Below, piece by piece: positions 41,880 through 50,035 of a stretch of DNA of 64,000 nt. The stretch comes from Micromonospora lupini (GTDB taxonomy: Bacteria; Actinomycetota; Actinomycetes; Mycobacteriales; Micromonosporaceae), in NCBI RefSeq assembly GCF_026342015.1, contig NZ_JAPENL010000002.1, forward strand, positions 2,733,001 to 2,797,000, read 5' to 3'. How positions within the stretch are numbered: the stretch's first letter is position 1; every line of letters starts with the position of its first letter. The notes below the pieces were generated by a model that was not told where the DNA came from, searched no databases, and saw nothing but the letters and a program-made list of their open reading frames with translations. The position numbers were made by a program, and so were the translations under genes.

Positions 41880-44330
41880 GTGAGCCGACAGGCACTCTAC
41901 GACGGCTGGACCCTGTCGGCGACGCCCGGAGCGCAGGTGCCGGCGGAGGTCGCCGGCCGGTCCGTGCCGGCGACCGTGCCCGGTTGCGTGCACACCGACC
42001 TGCTCGACGCCGGGCTGATCCCCGATCCGTACCTCGACGACAACGAGCTGTCCCTGGCCTGGATCGGGCGCACCGACTGGCACTACCGGACGGTCTTCCC
42101 CGCACCGGCCGGCGGCCACGACCGGGTCGACCTGGTGTGCGCCGGCCTGGACACCGTGGCCACCATCAGCGTGAACGGGGTCGAGGTCGGCCGTACCGAG
42201 AACATGCACCGCTCCTACCGGTTCGACGTCGGGGCGCTGCTGCGCGACGGCGACAACGACCTGGCCGTCGCGTTCGACTCCGCCTACCGCTACGCCGAGG
42301 CGCAGCGCGAGCGCCTCGGCGACCGGCCGAACGCCTACCCGGAGCCGTTCCACTTCGTCCGCAAGATGGCCTGCAACTTCGGCTGGGACTGGGGGCCCAC
42401 GCTCGTCACCGCCGGTATCTGGCAGGACATCGGCCTGCACGCCTGGTCCACTGCCCGGCTCGCAGGCGTCCGCCCGCTTGTCACCACTGACGGTCGCGAC
42501 GGCCGGGTCGAGGTGCACGTCGAGGTCGAGCGGGTCGCGGACGTCCCGCTCACCGTCCGCGCCACAGTCGCCGACACCCACGCCGAGGTCGTCGTCCCGG
42601 CCGGGCAGCGCACGGCCGTGCTGACCCTCACCGTCCGCGAGCCCGCGCTGTGGTGGCCCCGAGGGTACGGCGAACAGGCCCGCCACCCGCTGGCCGTGAC
42701 CCTGCACGCGCCGGACGGCGACACCCTGGACGACTGGTCGCGGCGGATCGGCTTCCGCTCGGTACGACTGGACACCACACCCGACGCGCACGGCACCCCG
42801 TTCGTGCTGTCGGTCAACGACGTTCCGGTCCTCGTGCGGGGCGTCAACTGGATCCCCGACGACGTGTTCCCCACCCGGATCACCCGGGACCGCCTCGCCG
42901 GCCGGTTCGACCAGGCGATCGGGGCCAACGTCAACCTGCTGCGCGTCTGGGGCGGCGGCCGGTACGAGTCGGAGGACTTCTACGACCTCGCCGACGAACG
43001 CGGGCTGCTCGTCCAGCAGGACTTCCTCTTCGCCTGCGCCGCGTACCCGGAGGAGGAGCCGTTCGCCAGCGAGGTAGCCGCCGAGGCCGCCGAGCAGGTG
43101 ACCCGGCTGGCACCCCACCCGTCGCTGGTGCTGTGGACCGGCAACAACGAGAACATCTGGGGCTGGCACGACTGGGACTGGCAGGAACCCCTCGCGGGCC
43201 GCACCTGGGGGCGCGGCTACTACCTCGACGTCCTGCCCCGCATCGTCGGCGAGCTGGACCCGACCCGCCCGTACTGGCCGGGTAGCCCCTGGTCGGGCAC
43301 CGAGACGATCCACCCCAACGACCCGGCGCACGGCACCACCCACATCTGGGACGTGTGGAACACCGACGACTACACGAAGTACCGGGAGTACGTGCCGCGC
43401 TTCGTCGCCGAGTTCGGCTACCAGGCCCCACCGGCGTACGCCACCCTGCGCCGATCGATCTCGGATGAGCCGCTGGCGCATGACTCGCCCGGGATGGCGC
43501 ACCACCAGAAGGCCGCCGGCGGTGACGCCAAGCTCCAGCGCGGCCTGGACGCGCACCTGCCCGCCCCGGCGGACTTCGACGACTGGCACTACCTCACGCA
43601 ACTCAACCAGGCGCGGGCCATCCAACTGGGGGTCGAGCACTTCCGGTCACACCGGGACGTCTGCGCGGGCACCATCGTGTGGCAGCTCAACGACTGCTGG
43701 CCGGTGACCTCCTGGTCGGCCGTCGACGGCGACGGCCGCCGCAAACCCCTGTGGTACGCGCTGCGCCACGCGTACGCCGATCGGCTGTTGACCGTGCAGC
43801 CCCGCGACGGCGGCCTGGCCCTCGTCGCGGTGAACGAGACCGGCGCGCCGTGGCGGGCGCCGGCCTCGGTGACCCGGCTGACCCTCGACGGAGAGCCCCG
43901 GGCGAAGAACTCCGTCGACCTCGACGTCCCGGCGTACTCCTCGGTGCCGCTGGCCCTGCCGGCGGAGCTGGCTCGGCCGGACGACGCCTCGCGGGAGCTG
44001 CTGGTCGCCGAGGCGGGGGAGACCGCCGAGCGGGCGCTGTGGTTCTTCGCCGAGGACCGGGAGGTCGACTGGCCGGCGGCGGCCTGGGACGCGACAGTCG
44101 AACCCTTCGACGGCGGGCAGCGGGTCCGGGTCACGGCCCGCACGGTGCTGCGCGACCTGACCCTGTACCCGGACCGACTTGACGAATCCGCCACAGTGGA
44201 CGAAGCCCTGATCACCCTGCTGCCCGACGAGTCGACCACGTTCACCGTGCGCGCGGCGGGGCCGCTGGACCCGGCGGCGCTGACCGCGCGCCCGGTCCTC
44301 CGCTGCGTCAACGACGTCGGCACTCCTTGA
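41880..44330 (+). CDS. Glycoside hydrolase family 2 beta-mannosidase
   Basis: 816 residues from GTG 41880 (VSRQALYDGWTLSATPG); no signal peptide, so cytoplasmic. The N-terminal jelly roll has VPGCVHTDLLDAGLIPDPYLDDNE, typical of family 2 mannosidases rather than galactosidases. The catalytic barrel contains GVNWIPDDVFPTRI, acid/base Glu in LWTGNNENIWGW (about residue 424) and the nucleophile Glu in RFVAEFGYQAPP (about 513). C-terminal beta domains complete it. It releases terminal beta-mannose from manno-oligosaccharides. No sugar transporter lies beside it. Confidence 0.93.
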   Translation: MSRQALYDGWTLSATPGAQVPAEVAGRSVPATVPGCVHTDLLDAGLIPDPYLDDNELSLAWIGRTDWHYRTVFPAPAGGHDRVDLVCAGLDTVATISVNGVEVGRTENMHRSYRFDVGALLRDGDNDLAVAFDSAYRYAEAQRERLGDRPNAYPEPFHFVRKMACNFGWDWGPTLVTAGIWQDIGLHAWSTARLAGVRPLVTTDGRDGRVEVHVEVERVADVPLTVRATVADTHAEVVVPAGQRTAVLTLTVREPALWWPRGYGEQARHPLAVTLHAPDGDTLDDWSRRIGFRSVRLDTTPDAHGTPFVLSVNDVPVLVRGVNWIPDDVFPTRITRDRLAGRFDQAIGANVNLLRVWGGGRYESEDFYDLADERGLLVQQDFLFACAAYPEEEPFASEVAAEAAEQVTRLAPHPSLVLWTGNNENIWGWHDWDWQEPLAGRTWGRGYYLDVLPRIVGELDPTRPYWPGSPWSGTETIHPNDPAHGTTHIWDVWNTDDYTKYREYVPRFVAEFGYQAPPAYATLRRSISDEPLAHDSPGMAHHQKAAGGDAKLQRGLDAHLPAPADFDDWHYLTQLNQARAIQLGVEHFRSHRDVCAGTIVWQLNDCWPVTSWSAVDGDGRRKPLWYALRHAYADRLLTVQPRDGGLALVAVNETGAPWRAPASVTRLTLDGEPRAKNSVDLDVPAYSSVPLALPAELARPDDASRELLVAEAGETAERALWFFAEDREVDWPAAAWDATVEPFDGGQRVRVTARTVLRDLTLYPDRLDESATVDEALITLLPDESTTFTVRAAGPLDPAALTARPVLRCVNDVGTP

Positions 44331-44404
44331 TCCACACCAGCTCTCCGATATCGCGGTGTCCGAGCCGACCGGATACCGCGATATCACCGATCTTGTGTGG
44401 CTCA
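44328..44404. repeat. Intergenic inverted repeat with TGATC/GATATCGCGG arms
   Basis: 30-nt arms at 44332-44361 and 44371-44400 share CCACAC at the outside and GATATCGCGGT/TCC inside, around a 9-nt centre; the outermost bases read TTGATCC and (reversed) TTGAGCC. It begins at the beta-mannosidase stop codon and marks the left edge of the accessory region. One arm recurs at 53852. Confidence 0.8.
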
Positions 44405-44449
44405 ACCCGGCGTCGCTGAGCTACGACGTTGCCGTGTGATGATCTGAGC

Positions 44450-44830
44450 ATGGTCAGCCGTACGGAAGAGGGATCCGCAGGTAGTCTCACCCAACTCACC
44501 GAGCAGCTTCGGCAGTTCGCCGAGGAGCGCGAGTGGCAGCAGTTCCACACGCCGAAGAATCTGGCGATGGCGCTCTCCGGCGAGGTCGGCGAACTGCTGG
44601 CAGAGCTGCAGTGGCTGACACCGGAGCAGGCCGCCCAGGTCATGACGGATCCGGAGGCGGGAGCACGAGTACGCGCCGAGATCGGCGACGTCATGATCTA
44701 TCTGGTTCGGCTCGCCGACGTCCTCGGCATCGACCTGGTGACGGCGGCGACCGACAAGATGGCGGACTCGGCCCGGCGTTATCCGGTGGAGAGCGCGAGA
44801 GGGTCCGCGGCCAAGGCGCGACGGTCGTAG
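44450..44830 (+). CDS. MazG-like nucleotide pyrophosphohydrolase
   Basis: 126 residues from ATG 44450. The all-alpha NTP-PPase signature is complete: GEVGELLAELQWL (ExxE) and, 30 residues on, EIGDVMIYLVRLAD (ExxD), with the upstream WQQFHTPKNLAMAL typical of the small RS21-C6/dCTPase-type members. It hydrolyses nucleoside triphosphates, often non-canonical ones, to monophosphate and pyrophosphate. It is followed 117 nt later by two DUF2075 nuclease-helicase genes that have their own promoters. Confidence 0.9.
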   Translation: MVSRTEEGSAGSLTQLTEQLRQFAEEREWQQFHTPKNLAMALSGEVGELLAELQWLTPEQAAQVMTDPEAGARVRAEIGDVMIYLVRLADVLGIDLVTAATDKMADSARRYPVESARGSAAKARRS

Positions 44831-44850
44831 CCGCTGATTGATCTTCTGGC

Positions 44851-44946
44851 TACAGTCATGGCGGTAAGGCGGTCCGACGGGCTTCCGATGCACGGATATG
44901 CCCCCCATCCGCACGATCATTTCGTGCTGCCCGGGGGCACCTGTCG
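44851..44946 (+). promoter_or_regulatory. Promoter and structured 5' leader, copy 1, upstream of the first DUF2075 gene
   Basis: TACAGT (44851-44856) is a -10; 12 nt later begins GCGGTCCGACGGGCTTCC (44869-44886), then 12 nt, then a two-part hairpin. Outer stem TGCCCCC/GGGGGCA (44899-44905 with 44933-44939), 5x5 internal loop, inner stem GCACGA/TCGTGC (44911-44916 with 44922-44927), loop TCATT. The GGGGG ends 9 nt before the ATG, the Shine-Dalgarno position, so the fold would hide it. Copy 2 at 46873 has the same order and nearly the same spacing. Confidence 0.65.
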
Positions 44947-46851
44947 ATGTCGGCGTACCGTACGTCCGCTGCTGGTCTGTTACGTCTCGCCGCCGACGGC
45001 ACCCTCGTCGAGGTGCTGAACGAACGGGCCCGTCATGCCGGTCACGGCGTGAGCCCCGGCGAGAAGAGATCCTGGGCACGCAGTCTCCCGGTGCTCGCGC
45101 AGGATCTCGCCGACGCGGGCTTGGCTGAGGTCGAGGTGCTCATCGAGTACCAGCTTCCGTTGACAAGCCGACGCGTCGACGCGGTCCTGGCCGGCGTCGA
45201 TCCGCAGACCGGTGATGACTCCTACCTCGTCGTGGAGCTCAAGCAGTGGTCCTACGCCACGGCCTACGAGGACTCCGACACCCTCGTGGCCGTCGAGCAG
45301 GCGCGTGGGCCTCGCCTGCATCCGGGCATCCAGGTGCAGGACTACTGCCGCTATCTCGCCGACTTTCTCGGCGTGTTCGGCCGCGACGAGAAGCTGTTGC
45401 GGGGTGCCGCGTACCTGCACAACGCGGTGGATCGTGACGTTGCCGACCTGCTCGACCGGCCGGCCACGGAACAGAGTCGGATCTTTACCGGGCAGCGTCG
45501 TGGGCAGTGGCTCGATCACCTGCGGCGCCGATTCGCGCCCGCCTCGGGAGCAGGCCCGGCTGACCGGTTCCTGACCAGCACCGTACGCCCCAGCCGGCAC
45601 CTGCTGGCGTACGCCGCCGCCGAGCTGAAGGAGCGCTCGCACTTCATCCTGCTCGACGAGCAGCATGTGGCGTACGAACTGGTCATGCACGCGATCGAGC
45701 GGGCCCGGACGGCGAACCAGAAACGGGCGGTGGTGGTGGCGGGCGGGCCGGGTAGCGGCAAGAGTGTCATCGCCCTCGCGCTCCTCGGGGAGCTGGCCCG
45801 ACGGGGTCGACCGGTGCTGCACGCCACCGGTTCGCGGTCCTTCACCCAGACGCTGCGCCGCTACGCCGGCCGGAAATCGACCCGGCTGCAGAGCCTCTTC
45901 AAGTACTTCAACAGCTTCATGGACGCCGACACGAATGACATCGAGGTGCTGATCTGCGACGAGGCGCACCGGGTGCGGGAGACGTCGGTCAACCGCTACA
46001 CGCCCAAAGCCCGTCGGGACGTCGCACGTCCGCAACTGGAGGAACTCATCTCCTTCGCCCGGGTTCCGGTCTTCCTGCTCGACGAACACCAGGTGGTGAA
46101 GCCGGGCGAGTTGGGCAACGTCGAGGTCATCTCCGCCTTCGCGAAGAACCTTGGTGTCGCGGTCGACGTGGTCCCGCTGCACGACCAGTTCCGCTGCGGC
46201 GGCAGCGAGGCGTACGAGGAATGGGTTCTCGATCTGCTCGGCCTCGACGGCGGCGAGCCGTCCGTCTGGGCCGGCGACGGCCGGTTCGACGTACGGGTCG
46301 CTGAATCTCCGGAGGAGATGGAGACGTACCTCGTCGAGCGGCAGGCACTGGGTGGCACGGCCAGGATGTCGGCGGGCTACTGCTGGCCGTGGAGCGATCC
46401 GCGGCCAGACGGCACGTTGGTGCCCGACGTGACGATCGGTGTCTGGGCGCGACCGTGGAACGTCAAGAGTGAACGCAGTGTCGGCGAGGCGCCGGGCAGC
46501 GCGTTCTGGGCCACCGACCCGAACGGATTCGGCCAGGTCGGCTGCGTCTACACCGCGCAGGGCTTCGAGTACGACTGGTCGGGGGTCATCATCGGCCCGG
46601 ACCTGGTGGCGCGCGACGGGCAGTTGGTGACTCGTCGCGAGGAGTCGAAGGATCCGGCGTTCCGCAGTCGAAAATCGCTCAGTGACGAAGAGGCGGACCG
46701 GCTGATCCGCAACACCTACAAGGTGTTGCTGACGCGGGGCATGCGCGGCACGGTGCTGTACGCAAGCGACCCGGAGACGCAGGAGTACCTGCGTGGTCTG
46801 GTGCGGGTCCGGCGGACCCCGGAGATCAAGTTCGAGGACCACGTCGGGTAG
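44947..46851 (+). CDS. PD-(D/E)xK nuclease plus DUF2075 helicase-like protein, paralogue 1
   Basis: 634 residues from ATG 44947. The N-terminal domain (1-200) has a restriction-endonuclease core: RRVDAVLAG (Asp) then YLVVELKQW (ExK, near residue 97). The DUF2075/SF1-like ATPase follows: Walker A GGPGSGKS near 264, Walker B VLICDEAHR near 338, FLLDEHQVV, the arginine motif QFRCGG near 414 and, near 538, AQGFEYDWSGVI, then NTYKVLLTRGMRG. All catalytic motifs are intact. An ATP-driven nucleic-acid nuclease or remodelling enzyme is inferred, possibly in phage or plasmid defence. No experimental role is known to me. Second copy follows 111 nt later. Confidence 0.85.
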   Translation: MSAYRTSAAGLLRLAADGTLVEVLNERARHAGHGVSPGEKRSWARSLPVLAQDLADAGLAEVEVLIEYQLPLTSRRVDAVLAGVDPQTGDDSYLVVELKQWSYATAYEDSDTLVAVEQARGPRLHPGIQVQDYCRYLADFLGVFGRDEKLLRGAAYLHNAVDRDVADLLDRPATEQSRIFTGQRRGQWLDHLRRRFAPASGAGPADRFLTSTVRPSRHLLAYAAAELKERSHFILLDEQHVAYELVMHAIERARTANQKRAVVVAGGPGSGKSVIALALLGELARRGRPVLHATGSRSFTQTLRRYAGRKSTRLQSLFKYFNSFMDADTNDIEVLICDEAHRVRETSVNRYTPKARRDVARPQLEELISFARVPVFLLDEHQVVKPGELGNVEVISAFAKNLGVAVDVVPLHDQFRCGGSEAYEEWVLDLLGLDGGEPSVWAGDGRFDVRVAESPEEMETYLVERQALGGTARMSAGYCWPWSDPRPDGTLVPDVTIGVWARPWNVKSERSVGEAPGSAFWATDPNGFGQVGCVYTAQGFEYDWSGVIIGPDLVARDGQLVTRREESKDPAFRSRKSLSDEEADRLIRNTYKVLLTRGMRGTVLYASDPETQEYLRGLVRVRRTPEIKFEDHVG

Positions 46852-46872
46852 CGGCAGCCCACACAGTGTCGA

Positions 46873-46962
46873 TACTGTGACCGTCAGTTCAGCGGATCGA
46901 CGGGCTTCCTTCGACGGACACGCCCCCACCGCACGAGATCTTCGTGCCTCGGGGGCCTGTGA
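46873..46962 (+). promoter_or_regulatory. Promoter and structured 5' leader, copy 2, upstream of the second DUF2075 gene
   Basis: TACTGT (46873-46878), then GCGGATCGACGGGCTTCC (46892-46909; 16 of 18 bases as in copy 1), again 12 nt, then GCCCCC/GGGGGC (46922-46927 with 46951-46956), a 3x3 internal loop and GCACGA/TCGTGC (46931-46936 with 46942-46947) with loop GATCT. Stems are kept while loop bases differ, as expected for a functional RNA fold. GGGGG ends 7 nt before the GTG start. Confidence 0.65.
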
Positions 46963-48996
46963 GTGCTGGCGTTCCAAACCACACCAGCTCAGATCGTCGC
47001 GTTGCAGGACGACAAGCGACTGGACGACGAGGTGGCGGCCTATCTCACCGCCTCCGGATACAAGGTGAAGGAGCGCGAGCGACGTTCCTGGCGCGAGAGT
47101 CTGTCCACCTTCGCCCGGCATCTGTGCGCCCTGGGCTACGGTGACCTCGACGCGCTCGTGGAGTACCGGCTTCCCCAGAGCAGCCGGCGGATCGACGTGA
47201 TCATCGCCGGAGGCGCCCCGGTGACGATGATGCCGGCGTACCTTGTTGTGGAGCTAAAGCAGTGGAGCGAGGCCGCACGGCATGACGATGACGGAAGCGT
47301 GCTGAGCGTCAGCTACCTGGATCAGCCGCAACTACATCCCGCCCTGCAGGTAGAGGCGTACTGCACCTATCTCGTGGACTTTGTCGAGCGACTGCGGGAG
47401 TGGCCCGACGCCGTGCACGGAATGGCCTACCTGCACAACGCGGGACACGGTGACATCCCTGAACTGCCACGTGCGCGCACCTACCAGAGCATGGTCTGGA
47501 CCCAGGACAAGCGCGCCGAGTTCCAGAGCTACTTCGAGCGTAGATTCGCTCAGGAAAGGCATCCACGAGCTGCGCATCGGCTATTGACCAGCCCAATCCG
47601 CCAGAGCGGACAGCTACTGTCCCTGGCGGCCGACGAGGTGGCCAACCGGGCTCACTTCACTTTGTTGGACGACCAGCGAGCCGCGTACGAACTGGTGCTA
47701 CGCGGCGTGCGCTGGGCGGAGGAGGGTCGGCGCAAACGGGTGGTGATCATCTCTGGCGGGCCCGGCAGCGGGAAGAGCGCGATCGCGCTCAGCCTGTTGG
47801 CGGAGCTGGCTCATGAGACGCGGCAGTTGGCTCATGCCACCGGTTCGCGGGCGTTCACTCGGACCCTGCAGCAGTATGCCCGCCGCCAGCCGACGGACCC
47901 GCTGCAGCGGACCAGGCCATTGTTCTGCTATTTCATGGATTTCATGACGGCCGCTCCCAACAAGCTCGACGTGCTCATCTGTGACGAGGCTCATCGGATT
48001 CGCGCGCGATCGAAGAAGGGATCTCAGCACGGCACCAAACCACAGGTTCAGGAGCTGATCGAAGCCGCGAAGGTGCCGGTCTTCCTGCTCGACGACGATC
48101 AGGTGGTGCGGTCCGACGAGGTAGGTAGCGTCGATGCGATCATTGAGGCCGCCAGGCGGCTGGATCTGGAGTTCGATCGGATCGAGTTGGGCGGGCAGTT
48201 CCGCTGCGGCGGCAGCCCTCGCTACGAAAGCTGGGTGCTGCACCTGCTCGGTTTGGCGCGTGCCGATCCGTACCGGTGGAAGGGCGACGAGCGCTTCCGG
48301 CTTGCCCTGGTCGATTCTCCCGAGAAGATGGAGACAATCCTGCGAGGGTGCCACGACCGAGGGGAGACGGCCAGGATTTCGGCCGGATTCTGTTGGCCCT
48401 GGACCCATCGGCCGCAGAACGGCCGGCTCGTGTCCGACGTCCGCATCGGTGACTGGGCGCGACCGTGGAACGCGTACGACGACTACCCGCCCAAGGGCAT
48501 TCCTACCAGCGCCTACTGGGCCACCGATCCACGTGGGTTCGGTCAAGTTGGCTGCATCTACACCGCCCAGGGATTCGAGTACGCCTGGTCCGGCGTGATC
48601 ATCGGTAAAGATCTCGTGGTGCGGAACGGCCGGCTCGTGACTGATCCAACCAAGTCCTGTGACCCGGCGATCGTGAACTCGGAAGGCAGGGTCATCGCGA
48701 AGAACGCGGACCGGCTAATCCGCAACACGTACAAGGTGCTGCTCACCAGAGGGCTGCGGGGCACGCTTGTGTTCGCCGAGGATCCGGAGACCCAGGACTA
48801 CCTGTCGAGGCTCATCCCTGCGCCGCACACGCCCGGTCGAGCGATCGCTCCCGGTGTGCAGCGGATCGAGGCGGCCGGAGTTGGCGGCCGAACAGGTTTC
48901 CATAACAGCACCCGCGTCACCCCTGAAGGGCTCTCGGAGACCGGTTCGCCGCACGCCCCTTCGAGCACCGCCGGTGGTGAAGTCGACGAGCGCTGA
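46963..48996 (+). CDS. PD-(D/E)xK nuclease plus DUF2075 helicase-like protein, paralogue 2
   Basis: 677 residues from GTG 46963. Same architecture as the preceding gene, at about half identity by eye: SSRRIDVIIAGG and YLVVELKQW (near 97), GGPGSGKS (near 265), VLICDEAHR (near 341), FLLDDDQVV, QFRCGG (near 412), AQGFEYAWSGVI and NTYKVLLTRGLRG. Nuclease and ATPase residues are intact in both. It differs at the N-terminus and has a 45-residue disordered Ser/Thr/Gly tail. Codon use is less GC-biased than in the core genes, suggesting transfer. The pair may act together or on different targets. Confidence 0.85.
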   Translation: MLAFQTTPAQIVALQDDKRLDDEVAAYLTASGYKVKERERRSWRESLSTFARHLCALGYGDLDALVEYRLPQSSRRIDVIIAGGAPVTMMPAYLVVELKQWSEAARHDDDGSVLSVSYLDQPQLHPALQVEAYCTYLVDFVERLREWPDAVHGMAYLHNAGHGDIPELPRARTYQSMVWTQDKRAEFQSYFERRFAQERHPRAAHRLLTSPIRQSGQLLSLAADEVANRAHFTLLDDQRAAYELVLRGVRWAEEGRRKRVVIISGGPGSGKSAIALSLLAELAHETRQLAHATGSRAFTRTLQQYARRQPTDPLQRTRPLFCYFMDFMTAAPNKLDVLICDEAHRIRARSKKGSQHGTKPQVQELIEAAKVPVFLLDDDQVVRSDEVGSVDAIIEAARRLDLEFDRIELGGQFRCGGSPRYESWVLHLLGLARADPYRWKGDERFRLALVDSPEKMETILRGCHDRGETARISAGFCWPWTHRPQNGRLVSDVRIGDWARPWNAYDDYPPKGIPTSAYWATDPRGFGQVGCIYTAQGFEYAWSGVIIGKDLVVRNGRLVTDPTKSCDPAIVNSEGRVIAKNADRLIRNTYKVLLTRGLRGTLVFAEDPETQDYLSRLIPAPHTPGRAIAPGVQRIEAAGVGGRTGFHNSTRVTPEGLSETGSPHAPSSTAGGEVDER

Positions 48997-48997
48997 G

Positions 48998-49606
48998 ATG
49001 TGGTGTCGGATTCAGAGCTCTCGCCGGACATCTGAGCCTTGCTGCCAGCGCCCTGGCGGTAGGCGTCATCGACCCGATCGCAGCGGCGTGCCTGCTGCCG
49101 ACATCAGCGTCGCGCCGGCAACGTCAGCGGCGCCGGTGGCGAGTGCGGCGTCAGCAGCGCCGGCCAAGACGACGACAGCTCCCGAACCTGTCAAGCCGAA
49201 GACTTCCGGCATTGGCGACAAGGTTCGCGGCGGTGACTTCGAGTTCACCGTCAAGACCGTGAAGTGTGGGATCTCTCAGGTTGGCAGCGAATTCCTAAAC
49301 ACCAAGGCGCAGAGCACCTTCTGCAGAGTCGGCGTGACCGTCAAGAACGTCACCAAGCGCTCGCACACCTTCCACGCCGACGGCAGTATTACCGCCCAGG
49401 ACGCCGGCGGCCGAGAGTACGAGGTCGACGGGGAGGCCGGCATCTACGGCAACAGCGACGGTCAGGGGTTTCTCGATGAGATCAATCCCGGTAATTCGGT
49501 GACAGCGAACGTCTACTTCGACGTACCGAAGGGCACCAAGCTTAAGACGGTCACACTTGACGCCGGCCTTTTCACCTTCGCTGAGGACGCCGTCGTCGCC
49601 CTGTAG
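48998..49606 (+). CDS. DUF4352-like secreted protein with disrupted N-terminus
   Basis: From ATG 48998, 202 residues; GTG 49088 is an alternative (172). From about residue 60 it is an Ala/Pro/Thr linker followed by a DUF4352-type domain (FEFTVKTVKCGIS, FCRVGVTVKNVTKRSHTF, NPGNSVTANVYFDVPKG). Such proteins are normally lipoproteins, yet this frame has no signal peptide (MWCRIQSSRRTSEPCC). The frame one base over (49026-49091) reads LSLAASALAVGVIDPIAAAC, a signal-like segment ending in a lipobox-like AAAC. A frameshift near 49090-49110 would join the two. Probably a pseudogene, or a sequencing error. Confidence 0.6.
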   Translation: MWCRIQSSRRTSEPCCQRPGGRRHRPDRSGVPAADISVAPATSAAPVASAASAAPAKTTTAPEPVKPKTSGIGDKVRGGDFEFTVKTVKCGISQVGSEFLNTKAQSTFCRVGVTVKNVTKRSHTFHADGSITAQDAGGREYEVDGEAGIYGNSDGQGFLDEINPGNSVTANVYFDVPKGTKLKTVTLDAGLFTFAEDAVVAL

Positions 49607-49679
49607 GCGAGAGCGGCGCCAGGCTGCTGTCGAATATTGAAGGACTACTCGCGCCAGCCGCTTGAGACGTGGCCGATGG

Positions 49680-49943
49680 TCAGCCGAGGACGCTGATGTA
49701 GCGGCGTGCTGCCTCAGAGCTGCCTTGCACCAGGGCCATGGCTTCGGCCAGGCGTTGCTTGCTCTGTTCGCCGCGGGCGATAGCTTCGGCGATCGTCGGG
49801 TGACCGGTGCCGGCGGAGATGGCGCGCAGCCGAGCCAGCATCTGTTCGGTGTTTTCGGCGGCGGCCCGGATCTGGTTGATGGTGGAGTTGCCCTGCTCGG
49901 CGGCCTGCATCAGCGCTGCCTTGACTTCCTCGATGCTGGCCAT
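49680..49943 (-). CDS. Small helical protein (DUF6244-like), operon gene 4
   Basis: 87 residues from ATG 49943. Predicted two-helix hairpin: SIEEVKAALMQAAEQGNSTINQIRAAAENTEQML, a Gly/His/Pro turn (GTGHP), then AIARGEQSKQRLAEAMALVQ and the end AARRYISVLG. No membrane segment. It resembles the N-terminal unit of the 236-residue protein and the 86-residue protein upstream in the same operon. The size recalls WXG100 proteins but there is no WXG. The family name is from memory. Confidence 0.65.
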   Translation of the reverse strand: MASIEEVKAALMQAAEQGNSTINQIRAAAENTEQMLARLRAISAGTGHPTIAEAIARGEQSKQRLAEAMALVQGSSEAARRYISVLG

Positions 49944-50035
49944 GTCGCCCTCCGTCTGACGATCGCGCAACGAGTTCACGTTTGCGTGGTCGGACGGACA
50001 CTATCGGAGATGAAGGGGCCACGCAGCCCCGCTGA

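Noticed and set aside
44980..47121. 713-codon minus-strand frame across both DUF2075 genes
   Set aside because: The plus strand has all catalytic motifs in the right order; the antisense translation has none.
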